From positions 49,642 through 84,552 of the forward strand of contig NZ_QNRJ01000013.1 of assembly GCF_003315075.1 (NCBI RefSeq): a DNA stretch of 34,911 nt, written 5' to 3'. Of this stretch, positions 26,086 through 34,911 are shown piece by piece (the first letter of the stretch is position 1; each line of letters starts with the position of its first letter). The stretch comes from Rossellomorea aquimaris. Its GTDB lineage: Bacteria > Bacillota > Bacilli > Bacillales > Bacillaceae_B. The notes beneath the pieces are model-generated. The model was not told where the DNA came from. It worked only from the letters and a program-made list of their open reading frames with translations, and did not search any database. Both the position numbers and the translations under genes were made by a program.

Positions 26086-26259
26086 TATAAATTCCTCCCT
26101 ATGTATAGTTTCCTGAACAATGAATTCAGGCCGTTTCAGTATAAGATTACCAAAACTACTATATCTGTTCAAATATTTTGCCTTCTATTTCTCACTTTTC
26201 TCATACAAGAATAAAATTCCCTATATTTCCATTACTAGTCATAAGAATATATTTCCCCT

Positions 26260-26739
26260 TCAAATAACAAAAAAGAAATATACAGCCATGACAATCTGGA
26301 TGATTCCTTTTGTCACGACACTGGAGATGAATCCAACGACGGATCCAACACCTACTTTTACGGCGGTCTTTAGATTGGATCTATGCACGACCCATTCACC
26401 GATGATCGCACCCAAAAACGGGCCAATCAGAATCCCGATGACAGGAATGACGAAAGGTCCGACAAGCAAACCGATCGTACTTCCCCATATTCCCGCTTTT
26501 GTACCACCAAATTTCTTTACCCCTATGAGGTTCGCCATGTAATCAGCACCGAAAAGAAGAATCACAAACAGGACCTGCACAGTCCAGAATAACCAGCTAA
26601 AGGGTTCAAAACTGAAAAACACGCCGTATAAAATAAAGCTTCCAATCAGAAATAGGACACTCGGCAAGATCGGATAGATCAATCCCACAAAGGCTAAAAT
26701 CATTAATACGATGATAATACCCCAATAAAAAATTTCCAT
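26260..26739 (-). CDS. yqgC: DUF456 membrane protein YqgC
   Basis: A 159-residue membrane protein with four or five hydrophobic segments and glycine-rich helices (GSTIGLLVGPFVIPVIGILI). It belongs to the DUF456 family, function unknown. It lies upstream of sodA as in B. subtilis. AGAGGTG lies 7 bases before ATG. The 174 bases between it and the sodA start hold the sodA promoter region, which I could not define firmly. Confidence 0.88.
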   Translation of the reverse strand: MEIFYWGIIIVLMILAFVGLIYPILPSVLFLIGSFILYGVFFSFEPFSWLFWTVQVLFVILLFGADYMANLIGVKKFGGTKAGIWGSTIGLLVGPFVIPVIGILIGPFLGAIIGEWVVHRSNLKTAVKVGVGSVVGFISSVVTKGIIQIVMAVYFFFVI

Positions 26740-26763
26740 CTTTTAACACCTCTCATTCAGTAT

Positions 26764-26803
26764 AAAAAAAACTGACCCATTTGACAAATATCAAATGGGT
26801 CAG
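26764..26803 (-). terminator. Terminator of the Na/Pi cotransporter gene
   Basis: A perfect 13-bp stem CTGACCCATTTGA (26772-26784)/TCAAATGGGTCAG (26791-26803) followed by eight T on the minus strand. Confidence 0.95.
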
Positions 26804-26811
26804 CACTTGTA

Positions 26812-28440
26812 TTACTCTACTTCTAAAACCGCTTCGGCAATATTGACTGCATGATCACCGATACGTTCTAGGTTACTGACGATATCAACAAACACGATTC
26901 CTGCTTGTCCCGAACATTTTCCTTCGTTCATACGCAGAATATGCTGTTTGCGAAGCTTTCTTTCCATTTTATCGATCTGATCTTCTTTTTCAGCTACTTC
27001 CCTTGCGATATCAGTATCGTTCAAGTCTAAAGATTTCAAGGCTTTTTCCACTGTTTCAATAGTTAGACTAAACATTACTTCAAGGTCGTTCATTGCATCA
27101 TCTGTAATCTTAACCTTGTTGGTTTGTTGGTATTCAATCAGTTCAACGATATTCTCAAAGTGATCTCCTACACGTTCGATGTCGCGAACGGTATCCATCA
27201 ATATAGAGTGTCTTTCTGATTCATTTTCAGATAATGAAGCTGAAGATAAATCTACCAAATAATTTGTGATTTTCTTATCAAGATTGTTAATGGCTCCTTC
27301 AATTTGATAAGCTGCTTCAGCATTCTTAGAGCTCTTTGACTTTAAGAATTCATTGGTTTCTTCTAATCCCTTAACGGCGAATTTACCCATGCGAAGGACT
27401 TCTTCCTTAGCTTGTCCTAAAGCGATAGAAGGTGATTGTTCAATAAACATTGGATCTAAATGTTTAGAGTTATAATCAACAAGTGAATCCTGCCCAGGGA
27501 TCAATTTCGTTACGATCACTGCTAATAGAGCGATGAAAGGGAACTGGATAATCGTATTCGTTATATTAAATGAGCCGTGAGCAAAAGCGATTGTCATCGG
27601 TTCATTCAGGTTAAATGAAGATTGTAAAAACAGAACAAACTTAGTGAAAAATGGCAATATGATTAAAAAGATTGTTGAGCCAATCAGATTAAAGAGTACA
27701 TGGACTGCTGCAGCTCGTCTTGCAGCAACTGAAGCACCCAAAGCTGCCAGAACTGCCGTAATGGTCGTTCCAATATTATCCCCAAATAAAATAGGAAGTG
27801 CTGCCTGGATGTCCACTAAATCTGAACTGTATAGCTCTTGTAAAATACCGATTGTAGCAGATGAACTTTGAACAATCACAGTGAATAATGTACCGATCAC
27901 AACTCCAAGAATAGGACTGGTACTCATACTTACTGTTAGATCATGAAAAGCCTCAAGTGAACGAAGTGGTTTCATTCCTCCACCCATTAATTCCAGTCCA
28001 TAAAATAATGCACCGAAACCAAATATCATCTGACCTAAATTATGCACTTTCTTGTTTTTAAAGAAGAATAGCATGACGGTACCAACTGCAATGATTGGTA
28101 ATGCGTATTCACCGATATCAATTCCGATGATAAACGCTGTTACCGTTGTACCGATATTCGCACCCATGATGACACCGATCGCTTGTCTGAGTGTCATGAA
28201 GCCTGCACTTACTAATCCGACTACGATAACCGTTGTTCCACTACTGGACTGTATTAAGACTGTAACAAAAATACCTGCTAATACGCCCATGAATGGGTTG
28301 GTCGTGAACTTATCAAGAATTTCTTTCAGGCGTTCACCGGCAGACTTTTGAAGTCCGTCCCCCATATATTTTATCCCGAAGAGGAAAATCCCTAGTCCTC
28401 CAAAGAACTGAAACAACATCTCTTGCCAATTTAATTCCAT
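26812..28440 (-). CDS. Na/Pi cotransporter with PhoU-like C-terminus
   Basis: A 542-residue low-affinity phosphate transporter of the NptA/YjbB/YqeW type. Two inverted Na/Pi repeats are visible, each with a QSSS motif (about 63-70 and 188-195). The glycine-rich start GGLGIFLFGIKYMGDG is typical. Residues from about 345 form a cytosolic PhoU-like helical domain with VRDIERVGDHFENIVE and LERIGDHAVNIAEA. The site AGGGG lies 8 bases before ATG. It sits between yqgC and yqgB, so it is inserted relative to the B. subtilis order as I recall it, and gives this locus a second phosphate transporter beside pst. Confidence 0.92.
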   Translation of the reverse strand: MELNWQEMLFQFFGGLGIFLFGIKYMGDGLQKSAGERLKEILDKFTTNPFMGVLAGIFVTVLIQSSSGTTVIVVGLVSAGFMTLRQAIGVIMGANIGTTVTAFIIGIDIGEYALPIIAVGTVMLFFFKNKKVHNLGQMIFGFGALFYGLELMGGGMKPLRSLEAFHDLTVSMSTSPILGVVIGTLFTVIVQSSSATIGILQELYSSDLVDIQAALPILFGDNIGTTITAVLAALGASVAARRAAAVHVLFNLIGSTIFLIILPFFTKFVLFLQSSFNLNEPMTIAFAHGSFNITNTIIQFPFIALLAVIVTKLIPGQDSLVDYNSKHLDPMFIEQSPSIALGQAKEEVLRMGKFAVKGLEETNEFLKSKSSKNAEAAYQIEGAINNLDKKITNYLVDLSSASLSENESERHSILMDTVRDIERVGDHFENIVELIEYQQTNKVKITDDAMNDLEVMFSLTIETVEKALKSLDLNDTDIAREVAEKEDQIDKMERKLRKQHILRMNEGKCSGQAGIVFVDIVSNLERIGDHAVNIAEAVLEVE

Positions 28441-28622
28441 TTTTTCAACCCCTACTTAAATTTTCGACATTAAACAACAAAAACCCCATATCATTTTTAA
28501 TATATAATTGAGCAAAGGTAAATACTTTTTACTCCAAATTTACAATAGGTTAATAAAACTCGTCTTTTATTACAATTATGTTACAAAATATAATTATTAC
28601 AGATTGTTCATATTCTCCATAC

Positions 28623-28651
28623 TTGATGAAGAGGAAAGACAAGCATAAAAT
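28623..28651 (+). promoter_or_regulatory. Sigma-A-type promoter of yqgB
   Basis: TTGATG (28623-28628), a 17-base spacer, then TAAAAT (28646-28651). The start codon follows about 30 bases later with an AAAGGAG site. Confidence 0.75.
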
Positions 28652-28684
28652 AGAAAGGGTATGCACGAAAGGAGAAAAGTTTAA

Positions 28685-29458
28685 ATGAATGTATTTCAAC
28701 AATTGTATAAAAGTATCTATTCCCCAAAAGACATTGCAACATTCCGCTTTCAGGGAATCGGCAAGACAATCCGTTACATATTCTTACTGGCACTAATTTC
28801 TATTTTACCAGTGGCTTTACAGTTTATATCGTTTGCAACCAGTGCCATTGACAATGTAAGAGACTCAGTGGAATCTGAATTTCCACCCTTTACAATCGAA
28901 AATGGTTCGTTATCTTCCGATCAAGCAGAACCGATTACATTAGAAAAGGAAGGCATCACTATCATCTTTGACAGTACAGGCGAACTCAAGGAAGAAAAAC
29001 TTGACGCAAACGATGATACGATAGCCTTTTTGGAAAAGAGTTTCGTAGTCATCAATCAAGGAAATGTTCAATCTTCTTCCTATAGTTTATTTGGAGATAC
29101 GGCTCTTACAAAGGATGGCTTAATCGAACTATTGGATTCGTTAATAGATATGAAATGGATTCTCCTTCCCGTAGCGTTATTCTTTCTTTACTTATTCACT
29201 TCCGGAATGACGTTCTTGAAGATCACCCTCTTCGCCATAATCGGTGTTACGTTTGCCAATGTTCTTAAACGAAATGTTAACTACCGGCAAAGCTTTCGGA
29301 TGACCGCCTATTCCGCGACGGTTTCCACCTTATTTTTTACCCTAATGGAAATGCTGCAAACCTATATTCCTGCAGCCCCGATATTGGATTGGTTTGTGAT
29401 CACCGTCATTCTTTACTTAGTCGTGAAAGAGATTCCTCAAAAGAGGATCCGGGCATAA
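28685..29458 (+). CDS. yqgB: DUF1189 membrane protein YqgB
   Basis: A 257-residue membrane protein of the DUF1189 family. The start NVFQQLYKSIYSPKDIA is typical. One helix (about 28-50) is followed by an extracytoplasmic domain (50-155), then three or four helices (about 158-250). The function is unknown. It is divergent from the Na/Pi transporter gene, with its own promoter and a downstream terminator. Confidence 0.87.
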   Translation: MNVFQQLYKSIYSPKDIATFRFQGIGKTIRYIFLLALISILPVALQFISFATSAIDNVRDSVESEFPPFTIENGSLSSDQAEPITLEKEGITIIFDSTGELKEEKLDANDDTIAFLEKSFVVINQGNVQSSSYSLFGDTALTKDGLIELLDSLIDMKWILLPVALFFLYLFTSGMTFLKITLFAIIGVTFANVLKRNVNYRQSFRMTAYSATVSTLFFTLMEMLQTYIPAAPILDWFVITVILYLVVKEIPQKRIRA

Positions 29459-29462
29459 TAAG

Positions 29463-29500
29463 AATCCCTGTCTCACCCGGAGACAGGGATTTCCCTTTTA
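29463..29500 (+). terminator. Terminator of yqgB
   Basis: A 12-bp stem AATCCCTGTCTC (29463-29474)/GAGACAGGGATT (29480-29491) followed by TCCCTTTT. It may also stop the converging chemoreceptor transcript. Confidence 0.88.
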
Positions 29501-29533
29501 CACCATTTTTATAAGGACCATTCGGCTTCATCC

Positions 29534-31261
29534 CTATAACTTGAATTGCCTGCTTAATTCCTTTAGTTGGTTAGAAGCATTCAATAGCTTTTCTCCTACT
29601 TCATGGGTATTCCTTACCTTTTCGTGCTGCTCTTTAAAGGCAGCAAGCATTTGCTCCGTTCCCGCTAACGTTTCTTGTGACACGGAAGAAAATGCCTCTG
29701 TTGATGATTCCACCTTTGGAAGAGATATTTCTAAGTAGCCCAAATCCGCCTTCATATTTTGCAGATCCCTGCTGACACCATCTATTTCATTTTTCAACAG
29801 ATCAAACGATTCTCGTGTCTCAGTAGCTTCTGATACGTAGTACTGAAATTCTTTGAAAAATTGATCGAATTGCCTGGAAGCATTCAACGTGATTGACTCC
29901 ATAGTATGAATGGTTTCCCTAATATTCTTCGTAGCATCTGATGATTGATCTGCAAGTTTTTTTACTTCATTGGCGACAACCGCAAATCCACGACCGGATT
30001 CACCCGCCCGTGCGGCTTCAATCGTGGCATTGAGGGCAAGCAGTTTCGTTTGTTCAGCAATTTGATTAATCAATGAGATAACAGAGACGATGGAGGATGA
30101 TTGATCATGCACATCTTGAATGATCTTATTCATATGCTTGAAGTCGCCGGATACCCTGTTCAACCCCACTACCATTTTATCAACCTTGTACTCCCCGTCA
30201 CCCGCTGATTCGTTCATATCCTTTGTTTTCTGGAAGACGGAATTCATTTTCATAAATATGGATTTCACAGTGATATTCATTTCTTGGAAGTGGTTGACAC
30301 TTACTTCAGAAGTACCGGCCGTCTGTTCTGCCCCCTCTTTCACCATTCTCACAGTTTCTACCATATACTCATTTTCTTTCAATAGTTCAGATGAAGAGGA
30401 TTGAAGCTTTGTCCCTGTAGAAGATAAACTGTCTGTTGTTTGATGAATATTATGTATTAAGTCTTTCATTTTCAATACCATCGAATCAAAACTTTTTTGA
30501 AGGGAAACAATTTCGGGCAGCGTCGTTTCCACGGGGACGTTTGCTGAAAGATCCCCATCTCTTATTTTTTTCATCGACTCTCGCAATTTTGCGATTGGGG
30601 AGGTTAACCGGTTCACCAATAATAGGACAATGATAAAGGCAACCCCTACGCTTAGACCAATCATAACCATTGTATAAGCAGCCATTGATCGAATGTCCTG
30701 CATATACTCTTCCTGAGGAACAACAATCACGTATTCACCTTGCAGCTCCTGAATCGAATGAAATGCTAACGTATAGGCCTCACCCTTGATGGTGGTTTGA
30801 ATGGTCCCTTTTTCAAGATTTTCAATTCGATCAATAAGGGGTTTCTCAAATTGTAATTCAGAACGTTGACTTACTGAAAAAGGGACTGCTTTCGAATCTT
30901 TGACAAAAAAGAATTGTGCTTCTATATTATCTTGGATGAGTGCAGAATCCTGCTTCATAATCACATCGTCCAGTTTTTTTCCAAACTGTTCCTGTTTCCC
31001 AACATAAAGGAGCATCATGCTTTGTGCTATATCACTCATCGATGTCACTTCACGGTCCAATCGCTGTTCCATTAAATGGATCGTTGCCTGTTTGGACTTT
31101 ATATAGGATATCCCCCCAATCGCTGAGCCTGTAATGGCAACCAGGAGTAAAATGACAATCAATAATCGATTCTTTAATGATAACTTGGTAAAAGGAACGT
31201 TCATTTTCCCCTGATTAATCCTCCAAAGCCATTCTCGTTTGAACTTTAGTATTTTCGACAA
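29534..31261 (-). CDS. Methyl-accepting chemotaxis protein
   Basis: A membrane chemoreceptor. The first helix (about 32-53) is followed by an extracellular sensor of about 140 residues, a second helix (about 196-216), a HAMP domain, and a long signalling coiled coil with the invariant tip [20 protein letters not shown]. The ligand is unknown. No CheR pentapeptide is seen at the C-terminus. The start is uncertain: TTG at 31261 has AAGGGTG 7 bases upstream; ATG at 31204 has GGGG only 3 bases away; an ATG at 31297 opens the frame. I used the TTG. In B. subtilis this place holds yqgA as I recall, so the receptor looks like a local insertion. Confidence 0.88.
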   Translation of the reverse strand: MSKILKFKREWLWRINQGKMNVPFTKLSLKNRLLIVILLLVAITGSAIGGISYIKSKQATIHLMEQRLDREVTSMSDIAQSMMLLYVGKQEQFGKKLDDVIMKQDSALIQDNIEAQFFFVKDSKAVPFSVSQRSELQFEKPLIDRIENLEKGTIQTTIKGEAYTLAFHSIQELQGEYVIVVPQEEYMQDIRSMAAYTMVMIGLSVGVAFIIVLLLVNRLTSPIAKLRESMKKIRDGDLSANVPVETTLPEIVSLQKSFDSMVLKMKDLIHNIHQTTDSLSSTGTKLQSSSSELLKENEYMVETVRMVKEGAEQTAGTSEVSVNHFQEMNITVKSIFMKMNSVFQKTKDMNESAGDGEYKVDKMVVGLNRVSGDFKHMNKIIQDVHDQSSSIVSVISLINQIAEQTKLLALNATIEAARAGESGRGFAVVANEVKKLADQSSDATKNIRETIHTMESITLNASRQFDQFFKEFQYYVSEATETRESFDLLKNEIDGVSRDLQNMKADLGYLEISLPKVESSTEAFSSVSQETLAGTEQMLAAFKEQHEKVRNTHEVGEKLLNASNQLKELSRQFKL

Positions 31262-31341
31262 AATTATACACCCTTCCCTAATCATTCCACATTTCATTTT
31301 CTCAAAAAAAGATGAAGGAAATGTAAAGCTGGAGTAAAGGT

Positions 31342-32530
31342 TTATTGAATTTTAGGACGAAAGACCCCCTTCCTTCGTTTGGCTATAGACAGAAAGAGAA
31401 TCATGCTTAGTAGAGAAAAAGCAAATGTAATCATATACATTTCCATCACATTCTCTTTCCATAAGCTGTATGCAATAGGTCCGAGTGCAACTCCTCCGAA
31501 CCTCACAGCACCATAAATACTGACAATAAGTCCCCTTTCATGCCCCGATACACTCCCCGTAATAAAGGTATTGATGACTGGCAGCATCAAGCCTAATCCA
31601 CCAAAGCTTACCGTTATAAAGAACATAAGAGAACCAAGCGATGAAAAAAAGATCAGAAAGCCTAATGGGACCGACATCATTAACAACCCACATTTCATAT
31701 ACGTCCATCCCAGTTCCTCATCCGTCTTTAACCTCCTCCCACACCAGTAAGAGCTGATGGTCATCGCCCCAAGTGGAAAGATAAATGTAAATCCTTTGAA
31801 AAAGCCGTCAATATGAAAAGTATTTTCAATATGGTAGGAAAGGAAGAAGAGAATGCCGAATAATAAAAATAAGCCTATCCCTCCAATCGCATAAAGTGGA
31901 AATAATAAACGTCCCTTTGAAATAAGGATGGAGTACAGGTTCTTTTTATCAGCCTTGTGATCATCTTCTTTCGTTTCAATCGTTTTTCTGAGGCCTATTA
32001 AAATCACCAAGCACAATACAGGAAACACCCAAAATGCATGATTCCAATGGACAAGGATAGCCAGTGTGGCACCAGTAAGGGGTGCGACGACCTTGCCTAT
32101 CCCATTAAACACTTCTAACGAGCCTAACATCCTTGAGCGTTCCTGTCCCTGAAAGATGTCACCGATCAAGGCCATGGCCAGTGGTGTCGTTCCAGCGGCC
32201 CCCACACCTTGTAAACCTCGGCCAATCATGAAGAGTTTAACAGTTTCATTTACTTCTCCGCTCACAACACATAGGACACTTCCCAGAATCATGATCCATA
32301 GAGAAACTATGATTAATCGTTTACGACCAAAGCGATCAGACAACATTCCCACTGAACGGAATCACCACTGCTGCAGGTATGGTGAATGAGCTTAAGATAA
32401 AACCGGACCAGCTGCTATTCAAATGTAGATCCGCTTCAATACTCGGAAGAATGGGAATAAGCATAGAATTTCCCAGTACCATTAGTATGGGCAGTAATCC
32501 GATTACCAGTTGGAGAAGCTTATTCGTCAT
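31342..32530 (-). pseudogene. MFS drug/multidrug-type transporter, frameshifted
   Basis: A 12-helix MFS exporter (DHA1/TetA-like) split in two frames. The first part runs from ATG 32530 (AAGGGG upstream) through TIPAAVVIPFSG, then reads NVV and stops. The second part continues in another frame with MLSDRFGRKR, exactly the expected MFS loop motif. One extra base in the minus-strand run GGGAATG (position 32346 or 32347) explains the break; without it the protein would be continuous at about 396 residues. The rest is intact down to 31342, so the damage is recent, or a sequencing error. A GTG (32352) or ATG (32346) could in principle restart the second part. Confidence 0.85.
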
Positions 32531-32586
32531 GATTCGTAACCCCTTCATAGTCAGATTCATTCTAAAATACCGGGAGGAAAGTATAT

Positions 32587-32949
32587 ATGAAAAGAATGGC
32601 TATTTTCTTTGGTATTATCATTCTTCTTTATAGTGTCTATTATGATTTAAATGAGGGAACCTTAAGGCTGCTTTATAAGGAATCCACTGTCGCAACAGCC
32701 CAGCCTCAGGTTAATCAGGCATCTCCAACCGCGTCCCAGGAAACTCCTGAGGAAGATCCCTCATCCATACCTTATGTGGAAATGGAGGTCAAGCCCGGTG
32801 ATACAGTCTTAAGTCTTGTAGAAGATCTTCTTGATGGTTCTATACCTGTTCCCATCGAACGTGTGATTACCGATTTCGAAGAATTAAATGATGTGCCGCC
32901 TGCAAAGATCCAAATCGGGAAAACCTACAAAATCCCAAATTATCAATAA
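32587..32949 (+). CDS. yqfZ: YqfZ, membrane-anchored LysM-like protein
   Basis: A 120-residue protein. An N-terminal membrane anchor (about 4-19) is followed by a low-complexity Pro/Gln/Ser/Glu linker (35-62) and a LysM-like domain (about 66-118: VKPGDTVLSLVEDLL to IQIGKTYKIPNY). It probably sits outside the membrane and contacts peptidoglycan. The GGGAGGAAAG site lies close upstream of ATG. It is followed by ispG, the same order as yqfZ-yqfY in B. subtilis. Confidence 0.83.
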   Translation: MKRMAIFFGIIILLYSVYYDLNEGTLRLLYKESTVATAQPQVNQASPTASQETPEEDPSSIPYVEMEVKPGDTVLSLVEDLLDGSIPVPIERVITDFEELNDVPPAKIQIGKTYKIPNYQ

Positions 32950-32976
32950 TCCAAGCATTCAAAATACACCTATTTC

Positions 32977-33006
32977 TTGTCATTTCACACAAAACACTGT
33001 TACAAT
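32977..33006 (+). promoter_or_regulatory. Sigma-A-type promoter of ispG
   Basis: TTGTCA (32977-32982), an 18-base spacer, then TACAAT (33001-33006); each hexamer is one base off consensus. Confidence 0.8.
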
Positions 33007-33063
33007 AGCTTCGTATTACTTATAATGAAACTTTGAGAACCTTTCTAAAGGAGCGAATTACAC

Positions 33064-34176
33064 TTGAGTGAAATTATACATCGTTCAAAAACACGTCCGG
33101 TCAAAGTCGGAGATTTAACTATTGGCGGTAACAATGAACTTGTTATCCAGAGTATGACCACTACAAAGACACATGATGTTGAAGCAACGGTTAAAGAGAT
33201 TCACCGTCTCGAAGAAGCAGGTTGTCAGGTTGTCCGCGTAGCTTGTCCAGATGAACGTGCTGCAGACGCGATAGCTGATATTAAGAAACAGATCAATATT
33301 CCACTTGTTGTCGATATACATTTTGACTATAAACTAGCCTTAAAAGCCATTGAAGGCGGAGCCGATAAAATTCGGATCAATCCAGGAAATATCGGTCGCC
33401 GTGAAAAAGTGGAGGCCGTTGTCAAAGCAGCGAAAGAAAAAGGGATTCCAATTCGAATCGGGGTAAATGCCGGAAGCTTGGAAAGAAAAATCCTTGAAAA
33501 GTATGGATACCCAACGGCTGACGGTATGGTAGAAAGTGCCCTTCATCACATCAAGATTCTGGAAGATCTCGATTTTCATGACATCATCGTTTCCATGAAG
33601 GCATCTGATGTGAACTTGGCCATTGAAGCATACACGAAAGCGGCTAAAGCATTTGATTACCCTCTTCACCTTGGAATCACTGAATCGGGTACATTGTTTG
33701 CAGGAACTGTAAAGAGTGCAGTAGGTCTGGGGGCGATTCTAAGTCTTGGCATTGGTAATACACTGCGTATTTCCTTAAGTGCTGACCCTGTTGAAGAAGT
33801 GAAAGTAGCCAGAGAACTATTAAAGTCGTTTGGATTAGCTTCAAATGCTGCTACCTTAATTTCGTGTCCGACATGCGGCCGTATCGAAATCGACTTAATT
33901 TCAATAGCCAATGAAGTGGAAGAATACATCTCCACCATTAAAGCACCAATCAAAGTAGCTGTCCTGGGATGTGCAGTAAATGGACCAGGTGAAGCCAGAG
34001 AAGCCGATATCGGTATCGCCGGTGCTCGTGGTGAAGGACTATTATTCCGAAAAGGAAAGACTGTCCGGAAAGTTCCTGAAGAGACGATGGTTGAGGAATT
34101 AAAGAAAGAAATCGACAAGATTGCAGAAGAATATTTTGCACAGCAAGAAGCAGAAAAGAATGAACAAGAAGTTTAA
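33064..34176 (+). CDS. ispG: 4-hydroxy-3-methylbut-2-enyl diphosphate synthase (flavodoxin)
   Basis: The penultimate enzyme of the MEP isoprenoid pathway, reducing ME-cPP to HMBPP with a [4Fe-4S] cluster. The 370-residue length fits bacterial two-domain IspG. Cluster ligands are C268, C271 (SCPTCG), C303 ([10 protein letters not shown]) and E310. The start is TTG with AAAGGAG 10 bases upstream. It has its own promoter and terminator. Confidence 0.97.
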   Translation: MSEIIHRSKTRPVKVGDLTIGGNNELVIQSMTTTKTHDVEATVKEIHRLEEAGCQVVRVACPDERAADAIADIKKQINIPLVVDIHFDYKLALKAIEGGADKIRINPGNIGRREKVEAVVKAAKEKGIPIRIGVNAGSLERKILEKYGYPTADGMVESALHHIKILEDLDFHDIIVSMKASDVNLAIEAYTKAAKAFDYPLHLGITESGTLFAGTVKSAVGLGAILSLGIGNTLRISLSADPVEEVKVARELLKSFGLASNAATLISCPTCGRIEIDLISIANEVEEYISTIKAPIKVAVLGCAVNGPGEAREADIGIAGARGEGLLFRKGKTVRKVPEETMVEELKKEIDKIAEEYFAQQEAEKNEQEV

Positions 34177-34190
34177 ATGCATGTAAAGTA

Positions 34191-34224
34191 AAAGAGGGCT
34201 GATCTCGATCAGCCCTCTTTTTTT
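34191..34224 (+). terminator. Bidirectional terminator between ispG and yqfX
   Basis: A 12-bp stem (34191-34202 with 34209-34220) with a T-run to 34224 on the plus side and TTTTAC on the minus side. It serves both converging genes. Confidence 0.92.
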
Positions 34225-34265
34225 CATTCTTGAAACGCTCCCAATTTCAAGAAAAAGTGTTATTT

Positions 34266-34646
34266 TTAAAAGAACGGCAGTACAAATAATCCAATAATTA
34301 TCGATACGGCCCCAATTCCGATTGCCCAGGCACCGAGCATTTCTGCTCCTCTTCTTCTTGCCACAAATCCAAGAACAATTCCCGCAGCTCCCATGATTAC
34401 CGGGAGAATAAATAAGGAAAGAATGGATAGAGCAAGTGCAGAGTATCCCAATACACGACCTGATGTTGTCGTATCTCGGGCGGTATCCTCTTCAAAGTCG
34501 CGGCTTACACTCATTGGAGCAGCAATTTCTGCTGCTGTTTCTTCACGGTATTCTTTACTCACATCTGTTTCCGGATTGTCGTAATACACGTCGATATCTT
34601 GTAGATTTCGATCAACGCTGTTTAATTCGCGTCGTTCATCATTCAT
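34266..34646 (-). CDS. yqfX: YqfX-like membrane protein
   Basis: A 126-residue protein. An acidic N-terminal half (1-65) is followed by two membrane helices (about 66-90 and 103-125), with GFVARRRGAE as the inner loop. It resembles small DUF4190-type proteins and matches B. subtilis YqfX by position next to ispG. I chose the ATG at 34646 (GTGAGGG 8 bases upstream) over one at 34661. The function is unknown. Confidence 0.82.
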   Translation of the reverse strand: MNDERRELNSVDRNLQDIDVYYDNPETDVSKEYREETAAEIAAPMSVSRDFEEDTARDTTTSGRVLGYSALALSILSLFILPVIMGAAGIVLGFVARRRGAEMLGAWAIGIGAVSIIIGLFVLPFF

Positions 34647-34821
34647 ACAGCAATCCCTCACTTTCTGTGTTTGGGAGCCTTCTTATTGTGTGTCACTTCA
34701 CTATATTTACTATGCTAATGTTTGTCATTTTTGTTAGCTTACATTCACTTATCAAACCATTGCTTTTGAAAGGCTGCTTTTCCCAAAGTTTGTTGCTATC
34801 TTAAGAAAGAAAGTAGTAGTT

Positions 34822-34911
34822 GATTTCCGCTCCAGGATGCTCGCTTTCCGCGGGGCTGGCGGTGAGCCTCCTCGGCTGCGCCTCCGGGGTCTCACCTGTC
34901 CAGCTATTCCC
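34822..34911 (+). repeat. Palindromic Bacillaceae repeat, copy C (cut by window end)
   Basis: Same family and orientation as copy A. The inner stem is GGTGAG (34861-34866)/CTCACC (34891-34896), the apical stem GGC (34874-34876)/GCC (34880-34882), and a middle stem GCTGG (34855-34859)/CCAGC (34900-34904). The left outer arm (about CCAGGATGCTCG) should pair with sequence beyond the window. Nothing else is seen between yqfX and this element. Confidence 0.82.

Noticed and set aside
26086..26259. Candidate sodA promoter, TTGAAC-17-TAATCT.
   Set aside because: The -10 matches only three of six bases, and a better TATACT nearby has no -35; left undefined.
28539..28596. Possible Pho box between the Na/Pi cotransporter gene and yqgB (TTTACA-N5-TTAATA and ATTACA-N5-GTTACA).
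   Set aside because: The two pairs are 30 bases apart and out of the 11-base phase, several hexamers miss the consensus, and the orientation does not clearly serve the transporter.
34225..34265. CTTGAAA/TTTCAAG hairpin after yqfX.
   Set aside because: No T-run follows on the minus strand; the bidirectional terminator at 34191-34224 explains termination better.

Overview
The window reads as an ordinary chromosomal segment of an endospore-forming Bacillaceae bacterium. The low-GC Firmicute style (AGGAGG-type ribosome sites, GTG and TTG starts, hairpin plus T-run terminators) and the gene order support this. The order follows the Bacillus subtilis yqgT to yqgB block, then yqfZ-ispG-yqfX, as I recall that map. 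Gene symbols rest on remembered family resemblance plus synteny, not on a database search.

Layout: 1-94 structured repeat; 95-4800 yqgT (LysM/M14 wall endopeptidase), yqgS (LtaS-type lipoteichoic acid synthase), glcK and yqgQ; 4863-5572 gene-poor stretch with two inverted copies of a palindromic repeat and a possible decayed ORF; 5626-8106 a SpoVAF-like GerA-family protein and a divergent membrane-anchored protein of unknown function; 8103-11620 gluP (rhomboid), yqgO, a DUF92 membrane protein, yqgN and rpmG; 11678-16289 a tightly coupled four-gene putative polysaccharide operon (DUF4912/HTH protein, GH57-like/GT4 fusion, sugar nucleotidyltransferase, unknown protein); 16642-16989 a divergent membrane-anchored HTH protein; 17041-21493 phosphate uptake genes pstS-pstC-pstA-pstB-phoU behind a textbook four-hexamer Pho box; 21850-26739 pbpA, yqgE, sodA, yqgC; 26812-28440 a Na/Pi cotransporter with a PhoU-like tail; 28685-29458 yqgB; 29534-32530 a chemoreceptor and a frameshifted MFS transporter; 32587-34646 yqfZ, ispG, yqfX; 34822-34911 a third palindromic repeat, cut by the window edge.

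The conserved backbone deals with the cell envelope (LTA synthesis, PBP, wall endopeptidase), phosphate supply, redox defence and isoprenoid synthesis. What is least explained sits between these blocks. The four-gene operon carries a GH57-like domain whose expected nucleophile position is arginine. The palindromic repeats keep three nested stems while changing their sequence, so pairing itself seems to be under selection. A SpoVAF-like germination protein stands alone, outside a spoVA operon. I see no CRISPR array, prophage, complete insertion sequence, rRNA or tRNA.
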